A stretch of 64,000 nt of DNA from Novosphingobium barchaimii LL02 (lineage in GTDB: Bacteria > Pseudomonadota > Alphaproteobacteria > Sphingomonadales > Sphingomonadaceae). The stretch lies in assembly GCF_001046635.1 (NCBI RefSeq), contig NZ_KQ130452.1, forward strand, positions 129,001 to 193,000. Direction: 5' to 3'. The notes under the pieces are model-generated. The model ran no database searches. It saw only the letters and a program-made list of their open reading frames with translations, and had not been told where the DNA came from. Shown in pieces: positions 8,186 to 17,940 of this stretch; position 1 is the stretch's first letter, and each line of letters starts with the position of its first letter. A program made the translations under genes and the position numbers.

Positions 8186-9324
8186 GCGGGGGCGGCGGCA
8201 TTTCGCGCGGCCATCCGGTTATTGCCCTTCTTGCGGTGCTGGGCGGCTGGGTCGGTGGGCGTATAGCGACCTGGGAGCCACCAGTCGCAGCGGCGTTGCA
8301 ATGGCCCGGGCCGGGAGCATCCGTGCCGGAAGGCGACTTCGTAGCCGATAGCCTGGGTGGGCCGCAGTCATTGCCCGGGACAAGACCGGCCCCGGTTTCG
8401 GCCGATACCGGCGATGTCTATCGGGCAGGCTTCGACCCCGTCCGGCCAGTCATGCCCTACTGGCGCTACGTCGTACAGCCGGCGCCGAGGTGGACCGGCG
8501 CTTTGCCGTTTTCGCCCGCTTCGCCGCTCAAGCCCGGACATTTGCGCGGTGAGTTCGCAATGACCGAATCGCTGCCGCACTTTTATGCTCCGGAACCACC
8601 GGGCATGTCCCGGCTATCTTCTTCATCGGCAGCCGCGAAAGCGGAAGCCGTTCCCCAGCGCGTAAGGCGGTGGTCGGCGGATGCGTGGGCGTTGCTGCGC
8701 CGTGACGAATCGGGGGCTCCGGCATCGCCCGGGGCTTTGCCGGCGACATACGGTGCCAGTCAGGCGGGGGCGGTGCTGAGGTATAGGTTGGCACCGGCGA
8801 GTGCCTATCGGCCGACCGCCTACATGCGAACCACTTCGACGTTGGGGCTGATGCAGGAAACTTCGGCGGCGGTGGGCCTGTCTGCACGGCCGTTGCCGTC
8901 GTTCCCGGTCATCGCTGCGTTGGAGGCGCGGCTGACCGACCAGGCCGGCCATCGCCGCTTCCAACCTGCTGTCATGGCTGTCACGGAGTTGCCATGGTTC
9001 GCGCTTCCGGCGGGTTTTCGCGGTGAGGCCTATGCGCAGGCGGGTTATGTCGCCGGTCGTTTCGCCACCCCTTTTGCGGACGGCCAGTTTCGGGCAGACC
9101 GCGCTCTTGTTTCACTCGGCAAGGTCGATGCGCGCATCGGGGGCGGGTTGTGGGGTGGCGCCCAGAAGGGTGCGGAGCGGCTCGATGCGGGGCCGACCGC
9201 CTCTATCGCGATGCCGTTGGGGCGCGGTACGGCGGGCCGCATAGCGGTCGACTGGCGTTTCCGACTGGCCGGCGATGCGGTGCCGAATTCGGGACCTGCT
9301 TTGACGCTATCCGCAGGTTTCTGA
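8182..9324 (+). CDS. NfrA C-terminal-like outer-membrane protein (putative)
   Basis: A 380-residue protein coupled to the NfrB-like gene by ATGA. A hydrophobic N-terminal segment (about 12-30) suggests export or anchoring. A proline-rich middle follows, then about 180 C-terminal residues (from AYRPTAYMRTTSTLGLM) with alternating beta-strand character ending in ALTLSAGF, typical of an outer-membrane barrel. Position next to nfrB and the AQAGYVAGRFATPFADGQ segment suggest similarity to the C-terminal domain of NfrA, but without the TPR region of the roughly 990-residue E. coli protein. It may form the outer-membrane exit for the glycan. Assignment is by context and is tentative. Confidence 0.55.
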   Translation: MSGGGGISRGHPVIALLAVLGGWVGGRIATWEPPVAAALQWPGPGASVPEGDFVADSLGGPQSLPGTRPAPVSADTGDVYRAGFDPVRPVMPYWRYVVQPAPRWTGALPFSPASPLKPGHLRGEFAMTESLPHFYAPEPPGMSRLSSSSAAAKAEAVPQRVRRWSADAWALLRRDESGAPASPGALPATYGASQAGAVLRYRLAPASAYRPTAYMRTTSTLGLMQETSAAVGLSARPLPSFPVIAALEARLTDQAGHRRFQPAVMAVTELPWFALPAGFRGEAYAQAGYVAGRFATPFADGQFRADRALVSLGKVDARIGGGLWGGAQKGAERLDAGPTASIAMPLGRGTAGRIAVDWRFRLAGDAVPNSGPALTLSAGF

Positions 9325-9370
9325 TTCGCCGCTTTTCTCGGGGCTGATGCTGCGGTAGCGAGAACCCGCA

Positions 9371-10285
9371 ATGGACGTTTATCTTCCCATCGCCAACCTT
9401 TCGGTCAACGGTCTCATCATCGTCGGCCTGGGTGCGCTCACCGGCCTGCTTTCGGGCATGTTCGGCGTGGGCGGGGGGTTTCTGACGACACCGCTGATGA
9501 TCTTCTACGGCATCCCGCCGACCGTCGCGGCCGCCTCGGCCGCCAGCCAGGTCACCGGAGCCAGCGTTTCGGGCGTGTTCGCGCACACCCGGCGCGGCGG
9601 GGTGGATTACCAGATGGGGTCGGTGATGGTGGCCGGGGGCATCATCGGCACCGGGCTGGGCGCGGTCCTGTTCAACCTGCTGGAGAAGCTCGGGCAGATC
9701 GACACCGTCATCAACATTCTCTACGTCGTGCTGCTCGGCTCGATCGGCGGACTGATGGCGAAGGAAAGCATCCAGTCGATCCGGGCAGAGCGTTCGGGCG
9801 TACCGCTGCCCGCGCGAAAGCGGCGCCACCATCCGATGGTGGCGAGCCTGCCGATGCGCTGGCGCTTCTATCGCTCGGGCCTCTACATCTCGCCGCTCGC
9901 GCCGCTGTTGCTGGGGATCGGCACCGGCATCCTGACGATGCTGATGGGCATTGGCGGCGGTTTCGTCCTGGTGCCCGCAATGCTCTACATTCTGGGTATG
10001 AGCGCCAACGTAGTGGTTGGCACTTCGCTGTTCCAGATCCTCTTCGTCACCATGGCGACGACGATGATGCATGCGCTTACGACTCATGCCGTGGACATCG
10101 TGCTTGCCGCGCTACTGCTGCTGGGTTCGGTCTCAGGCGCGCAAGTGGGCGCGCAGTTCGCGCAAAAGGCCAGCCCGGTGAAACTGCGCCTGTTGCTGGC
10201 TGTCATAGTGCTGCTCGTCGCCGGGCGCATGGCGCTCGGGTTGGGCTACCGGCCTGATGAAATCTACACGGTGGCTCCGCTGTGA
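9371..10285 (+). CDS. TauE/SafE (TSUP) family membrane permease
   Basis: A 304-residue protein with about eight membrane helices in two repeats. Each repeat contains a TSUP signature: GLLSGMFGVGGGFLTTPLM near residues 24-42 and a repeat-two MGIGGGFVLVPAML. A basic cytoplasmic loop (RAERSGVPLPARKRRHH) separates the halves. The family exports or imports sulfite, sulfoacetate or related sulfur compounds; the substrate is unknown here. Its stop codon overlaps the GTG start of the TIGR02186 gene, a pairing recurrent in alphaproteobacteria. Confidence 0.88.
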   Translation: MDVYLPIANLSVNGLIIVGLGALTGLLSGMFGVGGGFLTTPLMIFYGIPPTVAAASAASQVTGASVSGVFAHTRRGGVDYQMGSVMVAGGIIGTGLGAVLFNLLEKLGQIDTVINILYVVLLGSIGGLMAKESIQSIRAERSGVPLPARKRRHHPMVASLPMRWRFYRSGLYISPLAPLLLGIGTGILTMLMGIGGGFVLVPAMLYILGMSANVVVGTSLFQILFVTMATTMMHALTTHAVDIVLAALLLLGSVSGAQVGAQFAQKASPVKLRLLLAVIVLLVAGRMALGLGYRPDEIYTVAPL

Positions 10286-11046
10286 AGGCGTTCGCGTCGT
10301 CGCTGCTGGGGCTAATCGCGCTGGTCATGCTCACCGGCGCCCGCGACCCGATCCTGGTGCCTGAAGTCTCGCAGCACGAGGTCGACCTTCAGCAGGGCTT
10401 CACCGGCACCGAACTGCTGCTGTTCGGTGCGATCCTCACGCCAGAAGGTTCGCGCGCGGCACAGGATTACGACATTATCGTCGTACTCAAGGGGCCGACA
10501 CAGTCGATTGTCCTGCGCGAGAAGCAGAAAGTGGCAGGCATCTGGATCAACGTCGCCAGTACCGAACTGCGTAGCGCGCCCAGCTATTACGCCATCGCCT
10601 CCACCAAGCCGATTGCCGATATTGTCGACGACAAGACTGCCGCGATCTACGAACTGGGGCTGAAATGGTTGCAGCTCTCGCCCATCGGCGCGATTGACCC
10701 GGAAGAGCAGGCGCGTTTTTCCTCCGGCCTCGTTGACCTCAACCGGCGCAACGGCCTTTACCGCGAGGAAGAAGGCGGCGTGAAAGTGAGCGAGCAGGTG
10801 CTCTACCAGGCACGCATCGGCCTTCCGTCGCGCGTGCCGACCGGCATCTACACCGCTGAAACTTATGCGGTGTCCAAGGGCAGGGTGGTGGCTTCCGCCA
10901 GCAGCCAAGTCGAAGTGCGCAAGCTGGGCATCGAGCGCGCCATCGCCAATTTTTCCGAAAATTACGGCTTCGTCTATGGCCTGATGGCGGTCTTCGTCTC
11001 TGTGGCGATGGGGTGGCTTGCCGGACGTCTGTTCGCACTGATCTGA
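10282..11046 (+). CDS. TIGR02186 family membrane-anchored protein
   Basis: A 254-residue protein with an N-terminal signal sequence (MKAFASSLLGLIALVMLTGA) and one C-terminal membrane helix (about 228-250, YGLMAVFVSVAMGWLAGRLF). The intervening periplasmic domain starts LVPEVSQHEVDLQQGFTGTELLLFGAI, the TIGR02186 hallmark. Function is unknown. Strict coupling to the TSUP permease through a GTGA overlap suggests it is a periplasmic partner of that transporter (inference). It starts with GTG at 10282. Confidence 0.82.
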   Translation: MKAFASSLLGLIALVMLTGARDPILVPEVSQHEVDLQQGFTGTELLLFGAILTPEGSRAAQDYDIIVVLKGPTQSIVLREKQKVAGIWINVASTELRSAPSYYAIASTKPIADIVDDKTAAIYELGLKWLQLSPIGAIDPEEQARFSSGLVDLNRRNGLYREEEGGVKVSEQVLYQARIGLPSRVPTGIYTAETYAVSKGRVVASASSQVEVRKLGIERAIANFSENYGFVYGLMAVFVSVAMGWLAGRLFALI

Positions 11047-11155
11047 AATCTTGCGATGGGGCGCCGCGGAGCGCCTCGGCTGTCTTTGCACGGCTCTTAG
11101 CCGGAAATTAACCTAGGTAGCTTTAAGAGCTGCAATCGGTTGCCAACAATTTCCG

Positions 11156-12847
11156 ATGGTTGAAGAACAGATGCATGTCGACGGTCTCGATCAGGTTCAC
11201 ATGCCGCGGACAGGAGCGGCGCCCATGACGGGCGCGGCCTCCGCACATGGCCAGCAACCGATCGGTGTCGTACTGGAAATCAGCGGCGCGGGCAGCCGCA
11301 TCGCTTTCGATCTCGAACGACTGAACGAGATCGCCGCCGACACAGACCCGTCCGTGGCACTGTCGGGCCAGGTGAGCAGCCAGATCAAAATTCGCGTCGG
11401 CAACGGCTGGTTGCTGGCCAGCGTGCGTAACCAGAAGCAGGACGCCAGGATGTCCGGCGCGGTTCTGTCCGACGTCGACTTCCTCGGCGAAGGGCAGGAG
11501 GAGCGGCTGACCGGGCGCATCATGGCCTTCCGGCGCGGCGTTACGTTCTATCCGATCCCCGGCACACTGGTTTATCCGGCCACCAGCGACGACCTTCGCC
11601 AGATCTACGCCAGCGACGGGCGCTCCTCGATTCAAGTCGGCAGTGTCTATCCCACCAAGGATATCCGCGCGGGTCTTTACGTCGATGCGCTGCTTGGCAA
11701 GCACTTCGCTCTGCTTGGGTCGACCGGCACCGGCAAGTCGACCAGCGCCGCGCTGATTCTCCACCGGATCTGCGAACATGCGCCTGAGGGCCACGTCATC
11801 ATGGTGGATCCGCATGGCGAATATGCCGCTGCCTTCCGCGACACCGGCGTGATCCTCGACGTCACCAACCTGCAGATGCCCTATTGGCTGATGAACTTCG
11901 AGGAGCATTGCGAAGTCCTGCTGACCTCGCGCGGGGACGATCGCCAGCTCGACGCTGAAATCCTCGGCAAGGCGCTGCTGGAGGCGCGTTCGAAAAATCG
12001 ATTGGCGGAGCAGATGGGCAAGATCACCGTCGATTCGCCGATTCCGTACCTGCTTTCGGACCTCGGGATGATCCTCAACAATGCCATGGGCAAGCTCGAC
12101 AAGGGCCATACCAGCGCGCCCTATCTGCGCATTCGCGGCAAGGTGGACGAGTTGAAGACCGACCCTCGCTATCAGTTCATGTTCTCCGGAATGTTGGTGG
12201 GGGATATCATGGCCGAGTTTATCGCGAAGCTGTTCCGTCTGCCCTCGCGCGGGCGGCCGATCTCGATCATTGATGTTTCGGGCGTGCCGGCCGAGATCAC
12301 TTCCACCGTCGTCGCGGTGCTGAGCCGCCTGGTATTCGACTTCGCCGTCTGGGCGCGGGATGAACAGACCCGGCCGATCCTTCTCGTCTGCGAGGAAGCG
12401 CACCGCTACGTTCCGAACGAGAAGAACGCCGACGGATCATCTGTCGGGCGCATCCTGTCGCGTATTGCGAAGGAGGGCCGCAAGTACGGCATTTCGCTGG
12501 GTCTCATCACCCAGCGTCCTTCCGATCTCGCCGAGGGCGTGCTGTCGCAGTGCGGCACGATCATCTCGATGCGGCTCAACAATGACCGCGATCAGGCTTT
12601 CGTGCGCGCCGCGATGCCGGAAGGTGCCCGCGGGTTCCTCGATTCGATCCCAGCCTTGCGCAACCGCGAATGCATCATCTGCGGTGAGGGTGTGGCAATC
12701 CCTATGCGGGTGTCCTTCGACGACCTGGAGGAGCACAAGCGCCCGGCCTCGGCCGATCCCTCATTCACGCGACTGTGGAACTCCACCGGCGGCGAGGAGG
12801 AAATGGTTCTGCGCACCGTCCAGCGCTGGCGGGCCCAGGGGCGTTGA
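11156..12847 (+). CDS. HerA-like (DUF87) ATPase
   Basis: A 563-residue FtsK/HerA-superfamily ATPase. The N-terminal beta-rich region (about 34-140) fits a HAS-barrel. Walker A GSTGTGKST is at 188-196, followed by VDPHGEYAAAF. Walker B ILLVCEEAHRYVP lies near 405-417, with the ITQRPSDLAEGVLSQC sensor motif after it. Archaeal and some bacterial HerA translocases pair with the nuclease NurA in end resection. No NurA, Sir2 or DUF4297-type partner is adjacent here. The ATG at 11156 has no clear ribosome-binding site; an ATG at 11171 is possible. It is followed closely by the convergent MATE gene. Confidence 0.82.
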   Translation: MVEEQMHVDGLDQVHMPRTGAAPMTGAASAHGQQPIGVVLEISGAGSRIAFDLERLNEIAADTDPSVALSGQVSSQIKIRVGNGWLLASVRNQKQDARMSGAVLSDVDFLGEGQEERLTGRIMAFRRGVTFYPIPGTLVYPATSDDLRQIYASDGRSSIQVGSVYPTKDIRAGLYVDALLGKHFALLGSTGTGKSTSAALILHRICEHAPEGHVIMVDPHGEYAAAFRDTGVILDVTNLQMPYWLMNFEEHCEVLLTSRGDDRQLDAEILGKALLEARSKNRLAEQMGKITVDSPIPYLLSDLGMILNNAMGKLDKGHTSAPYLRIRGKVDELKTDPRYQFMFSGMLVGDIMAEFIAKLFRLPSRGRPISIIDVSGVPAEITSTVVAVLSRLVFDFAVWARDEQTRPILLVCEEAHRYVPNEKNADGSSVGRILSRIAKEGRKYGISLGLITQRPSDLAEGVLSQCGTIISMRLNNDRDQAFVRAAMPEGARGFLDSIPALRNRECIICGEGVAIPMRVSFDDLEEHKRPASADPSFTRLWNSTGGEEEMVLRTVQRWRAQGR

Positions 12848-12863
12848 TCATGCCTCTGGGGGC

Positions 12864-14303
12864 CTAACTCTTGTAGGCCGCGCGCCAGTTGCCCATGCGG
12901 TAATAGCCCAGAGTGATCAGGACCGTCAGCGCCGAACCGACCGGGTAGGCCCACCACACCGCTTCGCTGCCGATGTAGGGCACCGCCAGCGCGTAGAAGC
13001 CCAGTCGCCCCGGATAGAGCCCGAGGAACAGGATCACCAGCGGCGCAACCACCGAGCCGTAGGCGCGCATCGTGCCGGTCAGGATCATCGTCACCGAGAC
13101 GATCACGAACGAGGCCGTGCAGATAAGCTGGATATGCTCGGCGATCGGCATGGCCGGGCTGTCGCCGCCCAGGAACAGCGCCAGTAGCGGATGGTCGAAG
13201 ATGACGATCAGCGCCGCCACCACCGTCGACATCACCAGATTGGCGCCGAGCCCGGTCATCGTCACCTTGTCGACGCGGCTATGATCGCCTGCGCCCAGCG
13301 ACTGCGCGACCATTGCGCTCACTGCCGAGCCGATGGCGAATGCGGGCATCTGGAGGTAGTTCCACAGCTGTAGCGAAGCACCGTAGGCAGCAGCCGCATT
13401 CAGTCCTTCGCGGTTGACGAGGCTGACCATAATAAGACCTGCCGAGGAGACGATCAGCATCTGCGCGCCCATTGGCAGGCCTTTGGTCACGACATAACGC
13501 AGGTCTGCGCCGTGCGGAATGAGATAGCGCAGTTCCGGTCCACGCAGGCGCAGCGCGAGGTCCTTGTGGTAGATATGCCAGAGCTGGAACAGCATTCCCG
13601 CCGTGTTGGCGCAGGCCGTGGCGATGGCCGATCCGGCCACACCCAGCGCGGGGACCGGGCCGAGGCCCATGATGAGGATCGGGTTGAAGATGATATCCAG
13701 CGCCACTGCCAGGATCATAGCGTAGAGCGGCGTCTTGGAATCGCCGGCACCGCGCATGCCCATCGACACCATCATGTTGATCGTGCCCAGCGGCAGGGTG
13801 ACGAAAATCACCTGCAGGTAGGCGAGCGCTTCGCCGCGGCTGGCGGCAGGCGTGCCCAGCGTGTCGAGCAGGGTGCCGCCGCCCAGCCAGCCAATCGCTC
13901 CGGTAATCACCGAGATGACGAGGCAGAAGCCCACGCCGGTGCCGAAGGTACGCCGAGCCGCGTCGATGTCACGCGCGCCGAAGTGCTGGCCTACGCGCAC
14001 GGTGGTGGCCATGCCGAAACCGAACACGGCGGCAAATACCAGGAACATCACGATATTCGCGTTCGCCGTTGCCGCCAATGCCGCTTCGCCCAGCAGGCGG
14101 CCGACCCAGATAGCGTTGACCGACCCGTTCAGCGTCTGCAGCACGTTGGACAGCAGCATCGGGATCGAGAACATCAGCAGCGTCTTGAGAATCGGCCCCT
14201 TGGTCAGGTCCCCCCGCATCGACGGCCGTGCGGCGGCCTGTTCCTGCGGCGTGGCGGCACCGGGCGTTTCCTCGCCGAGCGGAAAGGGAGATGCTTCGTT
14301 CAT
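12864..14303 (-). CDS. MATE family efflux transporter
   Basis: A 479-residue multidrug and toxin extrusion family antiporter with about twelve membrane helices. After a soluble N-terminal tail (1-35), the first repeat begins PILKTLLMFSIPMLLSNVLQ. The second repeat begins near VTKGLPMGAQMLIVSSAGL. MATE proteins exchange sodium ions or protons for cationic drugs or metabolites. The start at 14303 overlaps the queE stop by four bases, so it is translationally coupled to queE. Confidence 0.88.
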   Translation of the reverse strand: MNEASPFPLGEETPGAATPQEQAAARPSMRGDLTKGPILKTLLMFSIPMLLSNVLQTLNGSVNAIWVGRLLGEAALAATANANIVMFLVFAAVFGFGMATTVRVGQHFGARDIDAARRTFGTGVGFCLVISVITGAIGWLGGGTLLDTLGTPAASRGEALAYLQVIFVTLPLGTINMMVSMGMRGAGDSKTPLYAMILAVALDIIFNPILIMGLGPVPALGVAGSAIATACANTAGMLFQLWHIYHKDLALRLRGPELRYLIPHGADLRYVVTKGLPMGAQMLIVSSAGLIMVSLVNREGLNAAAAYGASLQLWNYLQMPAFAIGSAVSAMVAQSLGAGDHSRVDKVTMTGLGANLVMSTVVAALIVIFDHPLLALFLGGDSPAMPIAEHIQLICTASFVIVSVTMILTGTMRAYGSVVAPLVILFLGLYPGRLGFYALAVPYIGSEAVWWAYPVGSALTVLITLGYYRMGNWRAAYKS

Positions 14304-15046
14304 GTGCCTCTCGTGTCGCCCCAGAGGTGGATGTGCAAGCGATCGGTGAAGCGCAGTCCGTGTAGCGAGCAGAAATCTGCCAGCCAGCCCGAGCGCTTCC
14401 TGATGACATCGCTGGAGCGGCCTTCGGGCATCAGGAACAGACGCGGGCCGGGAATGGCGTAAGTTTCTTGCAGGGCCATGACCTCGGTAAGGTCGGATTT
14501 CTCTGCAATCACGAACTTGAAGAAGGCGCGCGGGTTTGCCGCCCATGCCGAGAGGCGGTCGGGCAGCAGGGCCAGTTCGGCGGGGTTGCCGCTGTGCGCC
14601 AGCTTGGGACTGACGTTGTACTGGTGGACCAGACCGTCGAGCGCCGGATGCGGCGCGACCGTAGAGTTCGTCTCGACCTCCACGTGCATCCCTGGGCGCA
14701 ATTCGTTGAGCGCGGCGACCATGCGGGCCAGCGCGGCGCCCTGTAACAGGGGTTCGCCGCCGGTGATGACGAGGCGATCGGGGACGAGATCGGCGACGGC
14801 GCGGGCTAAGTCGCCTTCCTCCATCGCCACCTGATTCTCGCGGCGCTCGAAGGCGAGATCGTCGCGGTGGAAGCGGTTGTCGCCAGTGAACCGCCACGTG
14901 TAGGCAGTGTCGCACCACTGGCACGCAAGGTTGCAGCGCGAGAGGCGCACGAACGTGCTTGGGCGGCCCATGGAAGGACCTTCGCCCTGCAGTGAGGCGA
15001 AGATTTCCGGTTCACCCGGCGTTGTGGTGGCGAGAGTCAGGGTCAT
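14300..15046 (-). CDS. queE: 7-carboxy-7-deazaguanine synthase
   Basis: A 248-residue radical-SAM enzyme. It converts 6-carboxytetrahydropterin to 7-carboxy-7-deazaguanine in the preQ0/queuosine pathway. The cluster-binding motif is CNLACQWC near residues 38-45. EIFASLQGEGPSMGRPSTFVR upstream and ITGGEPLLQ downstream are characteristic of QueE. Other queuosine genes are not in this window. It shares a four-base overlap with the MATE gene and lies 74 bases from the valS stop. Confidence 0.92.
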   Translation of the reverse strand: MTLTLATTTPGEPEIFASLQGEGPSMGRPSTFVRLSRCNLACQWCDTAYTWRFTGDNRFHRDDLAFERRENQVAMEEGDLARAVADLVPDRLVITGGEPLLQGAALARMVAALNELRPGMHVEVETNSTVAPHPALDGLVHQYNVSPKLAHSGNPAELALLPDRLSAWAANPRAFFKFVIAEKSDLTEVMALQETYAIPGPRLFLMPEGRSSDVIRKRSGWLADFCSLHGLRFTDRLHIHLWGDTRGT

Positions 15047-15076
15047 AGCGACAGGGCGTCTACACGGTTTACCCGG

Positions 15077-15109
15077 TTCCGGGGAGGCTTTCCCAACTCC
15101 TCCCCGGAA
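15077..15109 (-). terminator. Hairpin after valS
   Basis: An 11-bp perfect stem (TTCCGGGGAGG/CCTCCCCGGAA, loop 15088-15098) just behind the valS stop on the minus strand. No uridine run follows, so it may be a weak terminator or mRNA-stabilising hairpin. Confidence 0.5.
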
Positions 15110-15120
15110 CAGGTGAGAAC

Positions 15121-17769
15121 TTAGCCCAGCCGTGCCAGCGCAGCCGCCAGCCGTTCCGCTTCGGCAGCATGAGCGGCGTGATCGGCGCGTGCCTTCTCTA
15201 CCGCTTCGGGTTTGGCTTTCTGGGCGAAGGCGGGGTTGTCCAGCCGCTTGGCCAGCGAATCGCGCTCCTTGATCGACGCTGCTTGCGCCTTTTCCAGACG
15301 GGCCTTTTCGGCGGTGAGGTCGATCACGCCGTCCAGCGGGATCGCCAGCATCGCATCGCCTGCACCGACCTGCATGGCAGGCCCTGCCGGCGCCGCCTCG
15401 AAGCGGATCGCGTCGAGACGGGCAAGGCGGTCGATCGCCACGGCGTTGCGGTCGATCACTGCGCGGGTCGTCTCGGACGGCTCTGCAAGGTAGGCGGTCA
15501 GGCGGGCGCCGGGCGAGATACCCAGTTCCGATTTGGCGCCGCGCAAATTGCCGACCAGCGCGATCAGCCATTCGACTTCGACCTTGGCGGACGCATCGAC
15601 CTTGGCCTCGGGGGCGGGCCAGTGCGCCACGATAAGCTCGTTCTCACGCGCGCCCATCTTGCTCCACAGCTCTTCGGTGACGAAGGGCATGAAGGGGTGG
15701 AGCATGACAAGGATCTGGTCGAGCACCCAGCCGGCCACGGCCTTCGTCTCGTCATCGAACTGACCCTTGATCAGTTCGATGTACCAGTCGCAGAACTGGT
15801 TCCAGACGAAGTGGTAGATCGCGTTGGCGGCAGCGTCGAAGCGCAAGTCCGCCATGGCCTTGTCCAGCGCGGCGACGGTTTCGACGACTTCGCCGATGAT
15901 CCAGCGGTTTACCGCCGAAGTGGCGGCGGGGGCTGCAATCGAAGTGCTGGCGGCGATGCCGTTCGACTGGCAGAAACGCGCGGCGTTCCACAATTTGGTG
16001 GCGAAGTTGCGGTAACCCTCGACGCGTTTTTCATCCATCTTCACGTCGCGGCCCTGGCTCTCCATGGCGGTCATGAAGAAGCGCAGCGCGTCGGCGCCGT
16101 ACTGGTCGATGAGGCCGAGCGGGTCGACCACGTTGCCCTTGGACTTGGACATCTTCTGGCCGTCGGCGGCGCGCACCAGGCCATGTAGGTAGAGCCGCTT
16201 CCACGGCACTTCCTTCATGAAGTGGATGCCCTGCATCGCCATGCGCGCATCCCAGAAGAAGAGGATGTCGAAACCGGAAACGAGCAGGTCGTTGGGGTAA
16301 TGCTTGGCGAGCAGCGGTGCGTCTTCGTCCGGCCAGCCAAGCGTGGCGAAAGGCCACAGAGCGCTGGAGAACCAGGTATCGAGGACGTCCTCGTCGCGGG
16401 TCAGCTTTTTGTTGCCGGCAAGCGCCTGAGCTTCTTCCTCGGTTTCGGCGACGAAAATTTCGCCATCCTCGGCGAACCATGCCGGGATGCGGTGACCCCA
16501 CCACAGCTGGCGTGAAACGCACCAGGGCTGGATGTTCTCCATCCAGTTGAAAAAGGTCTTCTCCCAGGTCTTGGGGACGATCTCGATCTGGCCGGTGCGC
16601 ACGGCTTCCAGCGGCGCCTTGGCGAGGGTTTCGGCATCGACGTACCACTGGTCGGTCAGCCAGGGTTCGATCACAACGCCGCCGCGGTCGCCGTAAGGCG
16701 TTGCGATCACGCGGTCCTCGACCTTTTCGAGCAGGCCGTCGTCGTCGAGCATCTCGACCACGCGCTTGCGGGCATCGAAGCGGTCCATGCCGATGAATTC
16801 GTGCGGGATCAGGCCGTCCGAGGTTTGCTGCACTTTCGCTTCGGCGTCGAGCATGTTGAGCATGTCGGCGGCCTTGAAGCCGGCGCGCTTGCCAACCTCG
16901 AAGTCATTGAAATCATGGCCCGGCGTAATCTTCACCGCGCCCGAACCCAGTTCCGGGTCGGCGTGTTCGTCGGCGACGATGGGAATTTCGCGGCCCGTGA
17001 TCGGCAGCGTCACCGTGGCGCCGCGTTCCAGCAGCGGCTTGTAGCGCTCGTCCGCCGGGTTCACGGCGACGGCCATGTCGGCCAGCATCGTCTCGGGGCG
17101 GGTGGTGGCTACCATGATGTGGCCCGACCCGTCCGAAAGCGGGTACTTGAAGTGCCAGAAGCTGCCATTGATCTCGCGGGTTTCCACTTCGAGATCGCTG
17201 ATCGCGGTCTTGAGCTTGGGATCCCAGTTCACCAGCCGCTTGTCGCGGTAGATGAGGCCCTGCTTGTGCAGGTCGACGAAGACCTTGACCACGGCGCGCG
17301 TGAAGTGCGGGTCCATGGTGAACTGCTCGCGGCTCCAGTCCATCGAGCAGCCCAGGCGGCGCAGCTGGCCGGTGATGGTGCCGCCGCTTTCCGCCTTCCA
17401 CTCCCAGACCTTCTCGATGAAGCCTTCGCGCGTGTAGTTGGTACGCTTGTCCTGCTTCGCTTCCATCTGACGCTCGACCACCATCTGTGTGGCGATGCCG
17501 GCGTGGTCGGTGCCGACCACCCATAGCGCATCCTTGCCGCGCAGGCGCTCGTAACGGATGACCACGTCCTGAAGCGTGTTATCGAGCGCGTGGCCGATGT
17601 GCAGGCTACCCGTCACGTTCGGCGGCGGATTGACGATGGTGAAGGGCGCCGCTTCCGGGCGCTCAGGGCGGAAGAGGTTCTTTTCTTCCCAATGGGCGAA
17701 CCACTTGGCCTCGATCCGGGCGGGGTCGAAAGTCTTGTCGAGTGCGGCTTCTGAAATCTCTTCGGTCAT
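15121..17769 (-). CDS. valS: Valyl-tRNA synthetase
   Basis: An 882-residue class I aminoacyl-tRNA synthetase charging tRNA-Val. HIGH is at 57-60 in [13 protein letters not shown] and KMSKS at 539-543 in [14 protein letters not shown]. The editing (CP1) domain includes [20 protein letters not shown] and [19 protein letters not shown]. The C-terminal coiled-coil arm (about 815-882, rich in Glu, Lys and Ala) is present. The length is full. The ATG at 17769 is the first Met consistent with family alignment; upstream in-frame sequence is leader. It is divergent from the mla operon. Confidence 0.97.
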   Translation of the reverse strand: MTEEISEAALDKTFDPARIEAKWFAHWEEKNLFRPERPEAAPFTIVNPPPNVTGSLHIGHALDNTLQDVVIRYERLRGKDALWVVGTDHAGIATQMVVERQMEAKQDKRTNYTREGFIEKVWEWKAESGGTITGQLRRLGCSMDWSREQFTMDPHFTRAVVKVFVDLHKQGLIYRDKRLVNWDPKLKTAISDLEVETREINGSFWHFKYPLSDGSGHIMVATTRPETMLADMAVAVNPADERYKPLLERGATVTLPITGREIPIVADEHADPELGSGAVKITPGHDFNDFEVGKRAGFKAADMLNMLDAEAKVQQTSDGLIPHEFIGMDRFDARKRVVEMLDDDGLLEKVEDRVIATPYGDRGGVVIEPWLTDQWYVDAETLAKAPLEAVRTGQIEIVPKTWEKTFFNWMENIQPWCVSRQLWWGHRIPAWFAEDGEIFVAETEEEAQALAGNKKLTRDEDVLDTWFSSALWPFATLGWPDEDAPLLAKHYPNDLLVSGFDILFFWDARMAMQGIHFMKEVPWKRLYLHGLVRAADGQKMSKSKGNVVDPLGLIDQYGADALRFFMTAMESQGRDVKMDEKRVEGYRNFATKLWNAARFCQSNGIAASTSIAAPAATSAVNRWIIGEVVETVAALDKAMADLRFDAAANAIYHFVWNQFCDWYIELIKGQFDDETKAVAGWVLDQILVMLHPFMPFVTEELWSKMGARENELIVAHWPAPEAKVDASAKVEVEWLIALVGNLRGAKSELGISPGARLTAYLAEPSETTRAVIDRNAVAIDRLARLDAIRFEAAPAGPAMQVGAGDAMLAIPLDGVIDLTAEKARLEKAQAASIKERDSLAKRLDNPAFAQKAKPEAVEKARADHAAHAAEAERLAAALARLG

Positions 17770-17940
17770 GGCGCCGGGCTTTGCCAGTGCGCGGGTTTGC
17801 GCGCAAGAAGCCAATAGTGCTGCATTGCCACGGTTTTGCCGCAAGCGGCTGGCAAGGATGGATTGATACGTAAACGAAACAATTCGTCGCAGCCCTGGAA
17901 CCTCTTGCCGGGCCACGCTTTTTCCACGATACGAGCGAAT

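Noticed and set aside
11156-14303. HerA-like ATPase and neighbours as a phage-defence island
   Set aside because: Neighbours are TIGR02186, MATE, queE and valS with similar composition; no nuclease, NADase or mobile-element genes are present.
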